From Lucifuga dentata (Eukaryota; Chordata; Actinopteri; Ophidiiformes; Bythitidae): a stretch of 64,000 bases of DNA. Shown one piece after another: positions 53,776 through 61,215 of this stretch; position 1 is the stretch's first letter, and each line of letters begins with the position of its first letter. The notes beneath the pieces were generated by a model. The model saw only the letters and a list, made by a program, of their open reading frames with translations, made no database searches and was not told the origin of the DNA. Where the stretch lies: NCBI GenBank assembly GCA_014773175.1, contig VXCM01000497.1, positions 164,789-228,788 on the forward strand. The letters are read 5' to 3'. The translations under genes and the position numbers were made by a program.

Positions 53776-55679
53776 ATCCATGTGTGTAAACCTGGACAGA
53801 CACTCTGACACATGCAAAACATAACCAGCTGCAAGACAAAGGTATGAACAAACATGATCACACCCTTAAAGGACCATACTGGTGATTTTGCATGTTTAAG
53901 CCCAATAAATACAACCTGCACACATGTTACATTACTGTCAACCATTTCCCAAAACATATTACGGGAGCAGCAAATTTTAGATTTCACACTGCCATTGATT
54001 TCAATTCATTCCAGTATGCCATAAAAAAAAAAACAAAAAAAAAACAAAAAAAACTTGTAGAGACTTGAAACGGATAGGCAATCCATCACAGCGAACACAA
54101 TGTCTTTCAAATATTTTGTTGAAGTAACATTAATTTTAGCATTTCAACATGTCTCCACCCAGAAGAAGATGCTTTTACAGAGAAATTTAAACAACCATTC
54201 CTTCTACAAGCAGACAAAAATGTTGAATTTTAAGGTGGCCGTATCATCTTAACATTTGATTTTGAAAGATTAGGGGATTTCAAAATCAAAAATAACATGA
54301 AAATTAAAATACAGCTTTATGTTTTGGAAAATGACTGGCAGTAACATCATATATGCAGGTAGTATTTATTGGGTTTAAATGCAAAAATCACAGGCATGGT
54401 CCTTTAACACACACAATCACATCATACACCGATATAGACATACAGGATTATGTTTACTAGGTGGTACTGGTCAATCTCATGCTTCTGAGGAATAGTTCAA
54501 TATCACAATAATGTAATAGAAGTAATCTAATTTGAGAATATACTGTTCTAATCACACAATTCAACTGAATAATCTCCCTTAAACACAGACCAGGCTGTTA
54601 AATAATTCATTTCCAAATCAATAATGATTACAATCTTCCCTAATGGGGACAAAATTAAATCAAATGGGGCACATGCTGTCGTTTGTGTATATTTGAGGAG
54701 AATCTAGTATGAAAGTCTTTGATGCCTCCTTTGACGCTCCACAGAGTAATTTGAGAGCAATTTACAATAATCTCACATATCCTTCTATTACACACAAACG
54801 CTTGTATGCAAACACAACCGGGCCAGTAGTGACAGCCCGGCGCAGCACAAACACTCAGCGCACATATAAAGTAATCCTCTCTCACCTCTCGCTTCATCTC
54901 TTACCCATTCAACTCCCTCACCTTCTTTCTCACGCACCCCTCCCTGCCGTCTCCCTTCTTTTCCTCTTTACTCCTCCTCTCTCTTGCTCTGAGTACACGG
55001 CCCGGGGCTGACTGGATGTGAGTAGACAGCATCACTAATACTGGCTATAAATACACCTGTGTAGTACAGTACAGAGAGCCAGCCAGCCACAGCACACTCT
55101 CCAAAACGCAGAATAGCGCCTCCACCAACATGCACAACACACACGTTGCTGTTGTCATGTGAAAAGGATCGCATTAATGCTTTTGATCATTTAAAGGATT
55201 CCATGTTCCTTTTACAAGATGCGAGGANAGGATCGCATTAATGCTTTTGATCATTTAAAGGATTCCATGTTCCTTTTACAAGATGCGAGGATTTTCTGAC
55301 CGCTTGGCTTTAGGAAACTCTTTAAAAAGCTCAAATCTCTCTTACGCTGCACTGTCATCAAACTCCATAGTGGTGTTTTTTCTCCTTTTAGGAAAATTTG
55401 AGATTTTTTTTGTTGAGATACGAACACATTCACATCACAAGGCTGAATTGCTGTGCAAAGCAACTGCACGTTCTGTTCACTGATGCATGAATATGTGCAT
55501 CTTGTATGCAGTGTTACACACAGGTATGTGCACAAGATGCGACTTAAAGGGCAAACAGGGCAAACCCATGACTGTACACACACACATGCACACACACATA
55601 GCGACTTACCTTTGATCTGCGATTCGTATTCAGCCAGACTGCCCTTCTCCCTCCTCAGTTTTCCATGCGATGTCATCAT
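35563..55679 (-). CDS. arhgap4: Rho GTPase-activating protein 4 (F-BAR/RhoGAP/SH3), 23 coding exons
   Basis: srGAP-like protein that bends membrane and switches off Rho GTPases. Exons (minus): 55610-55679, 53560-53731, 53291-53453, 52576-52638, 52134-52307, 45692-45820, 45086-45307, 44706-44807, 44161-44413, 43732-43816, 42970-42997, 42621-42717, 41881-41941, 41648-41725, 40713-40841, 40120-40225, 39712-40001, 38667-38722, 38274-38445, 37919-38005, 37598-37705, 37132-37234, 35563-35760. Two exons contain an assembly duplication around N (44306, 39778); removing one copy restores frame, giving 938 aa (human ARHGAP4 946). N terminus MTSHGKLRREKG matches human MAAHGKLRRERG; the adjacent ATG at 55679 is an alternative start. 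F-BAR ~20-365 includes LKCTKARNDYLL. RhoGAP ~498-690 has the arginine finger in GIFRVPGS (R526). SH3 ~716-773 has EELSF-like PAELSFKQGELL and DWWRGE. The C-terminal MNSVFKELL is shared with human. Intron 5 hosts a separate gene. Confidence 0.96.
37553..37580. repeat. (GA)n microsatellite beside arhgap4 exon 21 donor
   Basis: About 16 nt past the donor at 37596-37597; the transcript carries CU repeats. Confidence 0.85.
37883..37908. repeat. (TG)n microsatellite beside arhgap4 exon 20 donor
   Basis: The transcript reads CA repeats about 10 nt past the donor at 37917-37918. Confidence 0.85.
38639..38660. repeat. (TG)n microsatellite beside arhgap4 exon 18 donor
   Basis: The transcript reads GUGAGCAUACACACAC, placing CA repeats directly after the donor at 38665-38666. 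A second CA run at 38780-38810 lies on the acceptor side of the same exon. Confidence 0.85.
39060..39335. repeat. Interspersed repeat family B, copy 1
   Basis: Shares GAAACCTTTGCAAT, GTGCACACTGAGTGAAA, TGTCCCTTTAAGG and CTGTTCTT in the same order with 43105-43320. It lies in arhgap4 intron 17. Family unknown to me; no coding capacity. Confidence 0.6.
39717..39839. repeat. 61-bp direct duplication around N inside arhgap4 exon 17
   Basis: 39717-39777 and 39779-39839 are identical, separated by N at 39778. The exon is 290 nt as assembled; subtracting 62 gives 228, which keeps the frame between the neighbouring exons. This is an assembly artefact, not biology. Confidence 0.92.
42229..42288. repeat. 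Poly(T)-N-poly(A) junction
   Basis: A T tract (42229-42244), N at 42245 and an A tract (42246-42288) stand back to back in arhgap4 intron 12. Two different homopolymers joined at an N suggest an unresolved or wrongly closed gap. Confidence 0.8.
43105..43320. repeat. Interspersed repeat family B, copy 2
   Basis: Starts ATATACAGATTTTCCTG and contains GAAACCTTTGCAAT, GTGCACACTGAGTGAAA and GTCTCTTTAAGGCC, matching copy 1 at 39060-39335. In arhgap4 intron 10. Confidence 0.6.
44240..44372. repeat. 66-bp direct duplication around N inside arhgap4 exon 9
   Basis: 44240-44305 and 44307-44372 are identical, separated by N at 44306. The exon is 253 nt as assembled and 186 nt (62 codons) after removing one copy and the N, which restores the phase. 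An annotation pipeline would see a frameshift here. Confidence 0.93.
45841..45917. repeat. CA then (GA)n microsatellite upstream of arhgap4 exon 6
   Basis: On the transcript strand this is a long CU tract followed by UG repeats ending about 20 nt before the acceptor at 45821-45822, so it can serve as the pyrimidine tract. Confidence 0.85.
46134..46194. repeat. (CT)n then (CA)n microsatellite
   Basis: Compound dinucleotide tract in arhgap4 intron 5, below the 3' end of the nested gene. No coding signal around it. Confidence 0.85.
46661..46666 (-). terminator. Candidate poly(A) signal of the nested gene
   Basis: AATAAA on the minus strand about 630 bases below the nested stop codon at 47292, still inside arhgap4 intron 5. 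Another AATAAA is at 46467-46472. Either would let the nested gene end before arhgap4 exon 6. Confidence 0.3.
47292..50856 (-). CDS. Unrecognised five-exon gene nested in arhgap4 intron 5; acidic repeat protein
   Basis: Exons (minus): 50817-50856 (ATG), 50356-50400, 48779-48832, 48470-48610, 47292-48067 (stop TAA). All four introns have GT/AG borders and all are phase 1, giving an open frame of 351 aa. I do not recognise the protein. The N-terminal part is basic and Gly/Arg-rich (GQGDGPRFRSF; IPRGQRTNRRIRIINVLN). The last 258 residues are strongly acidic, with a 24-residue repeat of the form DEAVPQPGGSGKRQRDEVSS in about five copies, an Ala/Glu/Val stretch, and an Asp/Ser/Lys-rich end. No signal peptide or membrane helix; probably disordered, and the KRQRDE-type basic clusters could act in nuclear import (inference). 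It runs on the same strand as its host gene. The long open last exon with a maintained 72-nt repeat frame and the phase agreement support a real gene; expression is unproven. Confidence 0.6.
47470..47815 (-). repeat. 72-nt coding tandem repeat in the nested gene
   Basis: About five units of 24 codons, core VPQPGGSGKRQRDE followed by a variable acidic tail. The second and third units are nearly identical and the outer ones are more diverged. All units keep the same reading frame. Confidence 0.8.
48991..50338. repeat. Interspersed repeat family C, split by a hAT insertion
   Basis: The first part (48991-49395) starts AATAATAATAACTTTATTTA and runs through GGACCAGTCTGAGATCCTCT; the second (50240-50338) continues GTGTAAGGCTTTAAAAAC and ends near GAATGATGTGGTCAC. 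The two parts are adjacent pieces of one element, separated by the insertion at 49396-50239. A short related piece is at 7925-8005. It lies in intron 2 of the nested gene. Confidence 0.65.
49396..50239. mobile_element. Non-autonomous hAT transposon with 8-bp target duplication
   Basis: Left end CAGAGATCCCCAACTGG, right end complement CAAGGTTTCCCAACTAG: imperfect inverted ends typical of hAT elements. The 8 bases GTGTAAGG flank both sides (49388-49395 and 50240-50247), as expected of hAT insertion. Length 844 bp, no transposase frame. Inside, 49482-49628 and 49881-50029 are diverged direct copies of each other. N at 50170. Confidence 0.85.
50925..51835. repeat. Decayed tandem duplication upstream of the nested gene
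   Basis: Two sequence modules recur. Module P (AACAATAAGTAAACA... ATGGCACCTTTCTTACTA) occurs at about 50929-51003, 51112-51198 and 51752-51833. Module Q (TTAAAAGTA.GGAAA.TTAA ... TTTCAAATGATATGTTT) occurs at about 51004-51101 and 51589-51691. They are diverged but collinear. No coding capacity was seen. Confidence 0.6.
52447..52577. repeat. 65-bp direct duplication around N at arhgap4 exon 4 donor
   Basis: 52447-52511 and 52513-52577 are identical around N at 52512. The block contains the exon 4 splice donor, so the assembly shows a false second donor. Confidence 0.9.
52691..53130. mobile_element. MITE-like element, copy 4 (partial) with foreign block
   Basis: Begins TTAAAGGACAATACCAGTGA and continues collinearly with copy 3 through ATCTTCCAAAATCAAATGTT. 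After a block shared with 55152-55291 it resumes GGACTATATTTCTTGGCGG, also present in copy 3. The right inverted arm is missing. It lies in arhgap4 intron 3. Confidence 0.6.
52946..53085. repeat. Block repeated at 55152-55291, each with an internal 63-bp duplication and N
   Basis: 52956-53018 and 53020-53082 are identical around N at 53019. The same 63-bp unit, doubled around an N in the same place, occurs again at 55165-55227 and 55229-55291. Four copies in total within 2.4 kb. Confidence 0.85.
53741..53773. repeat. (GA)n microsatellite forming the arhgap4 exon 2 pyrimidine tract
   Basis: On the transcript strand, CU repeats run into CUCGUGUCCAG, the acceptor of exon 2 at 53732-53733. Confidence 0.88.
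53866..54407. mobile_element. MITE-like element with inverted ends, copy 5
   Basis: Left TTAAAGGACCATACTGGTGA and GCATGTTTAAGCCCAATAAA; right TTTATTGGGTTTAAATGCAA and GGCATGGTCCTTTAA. The two arms are inverted complements. It lies in arhgap4 intron 1. A short A-rich tract near 54020 interrupts the left half. Confidence 0.75.
55152..55291. repeat. Second copy of the N-doubled 63-bp block
   Basis: Near-identical to 52946-53085, including the N at 55228. It lies in arhgap4 intron 1 and, unlike the first copy, is not embedded in a MITE. Confidence 0.85.
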
Positions 55680-56059
55680 CTTTGACCTCTGTCAGTGAAA
55701 TCTCTCTTTCTGAATCTTGATTCTTAATTCTCCCAGTGTCACTGGCGACCGCTCTGGAACCTTTTAACCTCAATGTGCACTGCTGCTCCGTAGTTTGTGA
55801 CCTTTCAACCCTGAGCCCTGGCTGCTCTACAGCTGAGTGCGGCACGTCGGCATCAGTGTTGGCTGACTGTCTCAGCGGGGATGTCAGTCGGATCGACGTG
55901 TCCCTGGAATCCCCTGTGTATCTGATATGAACACTGATCCATAGGTGAACCTGCCTGAGCAGCAGAAAGAGGGAGAGAAGGCAGAGTTAGAGGATAGTAA
56001 GGGAGGAGACAGAAACACAATTGGTAAAAGAGGAGATATATTGTGAGAGCAGAATGAGA

Positions 56060-56109
<50 letters not shown>
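56060..56109. repeat. (GA)n microsatellite
   Basis: Uninterrupted GA dinucleotide run upstream of arhgap4. A GGAT tetranucleotide run follows at 56236-56270. Confidence 0.88.
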
Positions 56110-56110
<1 letters not shown>

Positions 56111-59100
56111 CAGAGGTGACAAGAAACAAAGGGACAGGGATGCCAGAGAAGACAGAAAGAGAAATTTAATATGAAGGGCAGCAAAATGGGTGTCAGAGTG
56201 CAGAAGGGACAGAGAGATGTGGAAGAGAGGGGGAATAGATGGATGGATGGATGGATGGATGGATGGATGGGGAGGGGAAGATGAGAGGTGATGAGTAACA
56301 GCAGTAACGAAGGACATTCAGAGCCTTCAGGTCAGTGTTTGAGATGTTCACAAATGTACGGGTCAAACACACACATTCTGTCACAGATTCTCCACTGCAA
56401 GCAAATAAACAGTGTTTATTTGTGCTTAAACACGTCTAGCTGAGAAATCATAACTCACACTGAGACGTAGTTGTTGCATTTGGAGGTCTACCCAAAATTG
56501 GCTGGTGATCTATTTTAGCTTCCTGTTTCATGGTTTAGTGATGCATTTACAGTGTGGGTCATGTGTTTTCTCACATTAATGGCAAAATACAGAAAAGATT
56601 TTCAATTTATAAGTCAGGGTTAGGCTGGATTTAGGTCTTTTAGCTGCATGCATGCCTGCATATTTTTTTTTTTTTTTTTTNTTTTTTTTTTTTTTTTTGC
56701 ATTACACAATTTTTCAGGATATCTTGAAGTTCTTTGTCTTCAGAGATAAGATCATGTGGAGACTTTGTGTCTCACTTGTTACTGTTAAACACGCAGACGT
56801 CCACATGCACATTTTTGAGAGTACACACACAAACACACAGAGGAACTTTACCACATCCTGTGTCAGCTTCTCAGGAAGTTTCAGAACTCTATTATAAGTG
56901 TCAATGTGTGTCAGTATAACAGAAATATTGTTCCTCCATCAGCCTCAAGTAACAGTTTGGTTTGGTTGAAAAACCAAAGCAATAACGGACCGAAACCAGA
57001 AAAACACATAGATGTCACTCTATAACCTGATTTAATGTTGCCTAGTCTGTCTCACAGGACAGTGTGGGAAAATGTTTCCAAAGCAGGCTTTGAAGCATGT
57101 GAACATTGTTTCAAATCAATATACATTCAGAAAAATCACCTATTATCACTTGAAAAACATAATAATGTATGAATTCTTAGATATTTTGGCTTGCTCATCC
57201 AAAATCGTGCAGATGTGATCCTTACCATCGAGACAAATGAATATGAAGTACGGGGAACAAATGGAGACATTTCTGTCTGTGATGGTCCAAAGACCTTGGT
57301 GACTCTTGGGGCCTTCATCAGTGTACAACCTTAATCTGAACAGAACAAACGGTTTGGTAAATGATCTGGGGGGGACTGACTGAAGGGAAGAAGCAAAAAG
57401 GGCAGAGAGGGCAGAGGTATGGAGGTATGTAGGAACAATATTCTATAGTTTAAGACAAGGTCAGTGAAAGAGAGAGGTCTTTTAGTACACATACTGAATA
57501 TAAACCAGGAGATCAAGGTAGAAAAGAAATGTTAGAGCGTGTTAAAGTGCATTTTTTCTGAAGTTTCTAACACTAAGTAGAACTAATCCGGGACACCAGT
57601 GGAATACTGAGTTTGATTATTATGGCCGATATCAGGTGGGGATGTCCTCATTTGCTGATAGCCAAGCTGAACGCTGAACCACGCTGTGCTTCACTGACCC
57701 AATTACGTTTATCCTGTGCTGCATTCTTACACAAATATATCTCCATTTTCTGTTTTTTTTCCACACTTTTACAGCCACATTATCTCCTCACATCTGCAAC
57801 TGCCTCCCATGTGTAGAAAATCACTCATCCCTGCAAACCTGGGATTAAAGCCAAACCGCTAATGCAGCGTAAAATGTCCAAAAAAATAAAAAAATAAAAA
57901 AATAAATAAAAAAAATAAAAAAATAAAAATAAAAATAAAAAATCACATGGGTATTAACAGGATGTATAGTCAGATTGTCTCTTCCTGAAATTTAGAGTTT
58001 TGGGAAGTGTGAGGTTTCATCTTAAAAGTGAATCTGTAATGTGTATCATCAGTAAGAATACAGGTAAGCCCTGTCATGGTCATCTGTGCTGTCAGAGATG
58101 CTACAGGTATTACACTCGTCTGTCTGACAGCCTAATTTGAGAGGCTCTTGTAGGCAGACCTGATTGCAATAAAACAGGCGAGGATTAGTAAATCTTAGCC
58201 TTTACATTAAAACCATATATACTGACCACCATGTTAGCTCAATCAAGGCGGTGCAACTATATCACTGTTATGCAATGTAATGGAATTAGCCCATATAATC
58301 AAAAACAGACTGGATCTGTGAGCTGCCAAGTTACAGCTTACAGCAGCTTTTGTTCTACAGACCTGATTATGACCTGATGTTGTTTCAGGAGGTGATTAAA
58401 ATGTGCTTCATTTTCATTGTTGAGCAACAGTTGCTGGCATCTGTTGTGTTTTTTTTTTTTTTCNTTTTTTTTTTTTTTCATTTTATTTCTTTTAACACAT
58501 CTAGCTGTTACTGTGAAGGTACCTGCAGTGAAATATGTGGTTAATTAGATGAAAGATGAAATCTACACTATCATTTTGATTCAAAGGAAACTGTAAAATA
58601 CTGAAGGTGATCTAATTTAAAACCACTGGAAGGTAACTCACAATTCAGCTCACTGGCTGCTAGACTGGAGTGTAAATCAGAGAGCAGCAACAAATACAAC
58701 CAACATTATTGCACACTGAAGCGCTACAAAAGCGAGATTCAACCCTTTCACCAGTATTCATAGGCTACATATAGGCACAAGTGACCCAATTCATATTTTT
58801 CCCCCACATGTTGCACGTAACAGATATGTGTTGCGAACGAAACACATATTCTCAGATCTACTGTGGGCGCTACATTCATTTGTGGAAATGAATCAGATAT
58901 TTGGGACTGCAACTGCTTAGAATTTCCATGCCATTCAAACTCGCGTCATAAAATGTGACATTCTTTGACTTTGTACACATACAAATGATGTAGCAGCAAT
59001 CATTGCTGCATCTGCCCAAATTGGAGTGCTGTAATTCTTCTTCTCCACCTACAATATAACTGAGTCACTGCAGACTTTTAAAGGTGTTTCAGAAAGCAAT

Positions 59101-60520
59101 AACATGTATTATTAGTATTCTTCTTCTTATTATTATTTTTTTTAATCTCATTTGTGTCCATTGCATCATTTTATTTAACTAAAACTGTGTTTGCACATGC
59201 AGGTTTTTTCAGGTCTAAACTGTGTAAACAGGTTTTTTTTTTTAGATATGGGCCACTGTAAAAAAAAAAAAAAAAANAAAAAAAAAAAAAAAAACATGCT
59301 ATGAAGGGGCTTTCAAAAATCAGACAGGCAAAAATAGTAATCTCACTTGTGCCTGTAGTGTAAATATAGTTTATATCATGAGATTTGGGCCATAATACAA
59401 AATCATCAGATCACTGACAAAGACTTTTCTTGTCAGTCTGTACATCCTCCTCCACTTGTGCTTGTAGCAAACAGGAAACCATCTCATAATAAGCCACCGC
59501 AAGTGTTAGTCTCACACACTGGAGCTGGAGAGAATTAAACAGCAGCTGCAAATGTCACAAACGCCTCTCAGCAGTAGGCTTAATCCTTGCTCTGGCCAAC
59601 TGGCCTTTCAAGGTGACAGAGGAGAGTTGCCCATTATGAGAGATTTACAGTATAAAAACACAATGTGGCCATCAGCAGCTAAAGCACCAGACAGAAATGT
59701 AAATTATGTATTTGACACAAACATTGTCAGTGGTGCCATTCGGATTCTGGCACGGCACCTAATCACAGCATCAGGCAGGGCTGAAAAATTAAGACCCAAG
59801 GGCACAGAAACTTTTTCTACTGCTGTCTGCATTTCTATGGTTGTGCCATGGTAGAGTTTTATGTGGAGAATTATTTTTAGGGAATGTTTGTGGAATACAT
59901 ACCTGTAGGTCCTGGCAGAGGGCAAACATTAAAAAAGAGGAATAAAAAAAAAGTGGAATGAAAACATGGATGATAGTTGGGCACTGTGAGGGGAGAGAGG
60001 CTGTCAGACTGGCCACATCCACTCCTCAAGCCCCAAGAGAACTCTAACGCTCCACCAATATTATCCCAGGAATTTCTGCAGCAGTGGCAATAACATTTTA
60101 GTTCTGGTTCAACTGAGCTATTCTGGTCCTAGTTTCTGTTGTAGAAGTGAATTTATTCTGAAATGAATATGAAAAAATGACATTTATTGGTTTTGGATGT
60201 TGATGGAATTTTGGAAGAAAAGTCAATTAGTTCTTTAAGTGTCTTATTTTGTTGAGAAATAGTGAAAATTTTACTGGAGTGGTGGCCCATCACTGCTGAA
60301 TGTACCACAGGTAGAAATGCTTACTGTAGATCAGCATCAGCACGTTTTTTTTGCACATTATGCATTTGCAAGTACACACAAACACGCATAAACACATACT
60401 TATTCATCTGCCATAAACTCTTCCCTGTCTTAGTTTTTCTCAGTCAATGAAGGCAAGATGGTAGCAATCTGTTATCTTGGTTCATTGCTCATTAAGGTTC
60501 AGGAATTTCCATCAAAACTG

Positions 60521-60523
<3 letters not shown>

Positions 60524-60573
<50 letters not shown>
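60524..60573. repeat. (CA)n microsatellite
   Basis: Uninterrupted CA dinucleotide run in the arhgap4 5' flank. Confidence 0.88.
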
Positions 60574-60578
<5 letters not shown>

Positions 60579-60699
60579 CCTGGACATCTTCGACCAGCAT
60601 TGTTATGATTAAAATCAATGAACAGCCACGGAGGACAAAATCAATTACAAGCCAACATATCAGTCATGACGGTCAATGACATATTTAAAACAAGAAGGC

Positions 60700-61215
60700 C
60701 ACTCATTAGAGCGCATACCTCTGTCAAGGCCGAATCAGCCTAAATAACATATTTCCTTTTCCGTTAATATACTGGCCAAAAGAGAAAGAAATGACTATAA
60801 TGAGCATCATATTTTTTGGGATCGATATCTGTAACTATTAATGACACATCAAATCTGAATCAGCAATTGTGTGCATGTCCAAGCATGTGTTTTTATCTGC
60901 CAAATCCAAATCCTTACCTGGATCCAAATGAAATTACAACTATAAGTAGTGTATCATAGGATAAATATGCACGATTTTTTTTGTTTTGGTTGAAATTAGT
61001 GTATAAATTTGTGAAGAAATTGTCAAAAACATAAAAAAATGCCATATCTCTCAATGTCAAACAAGCATTTTTTTAAATTCCTGGATTTGCCCCTGGATCC
61101 AGATCCAAAATTTAACTAAGTTTCATCAAAATCGGTTTCTAACTTTCAGAGTAATTTTGCTTGCAAACAAACAAACAAACAAATGCAGGTGAAAACATAA
61201 CCTCCTTGAACCTTT
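60700..61215. repeat. Teleost interspersed repeat (RTE/Rex3-tail-like)
   Basis: Contains GCATACCTCTGTCAAGGCCG at its start and, near its end, GGATCCAGATCCAAAATTTA, TTTCATCAAAATCGG, a CAAA tetranucleotide run and GTGAAAACATAACCTCCTTG. These phrases recur as a block in many fish genomes, usually at the 3' end of RTE-type LINEs. Family assignment from memory. Confidence 0.5.

Noticed and set aside
57136..57328. Two 60-codon overlapping minus-strand frames (one with TILDEQAKI-like text)
   Set aside because: No splice context or family match; frames overlap each other and resemble non-coding sequence.
59552..59854. 100-codon plus-strand open frame
   Set aside because: No domain, no matching splice sites or neighbours; such lengths occur by chance in 8 kb of non-coding DNA.
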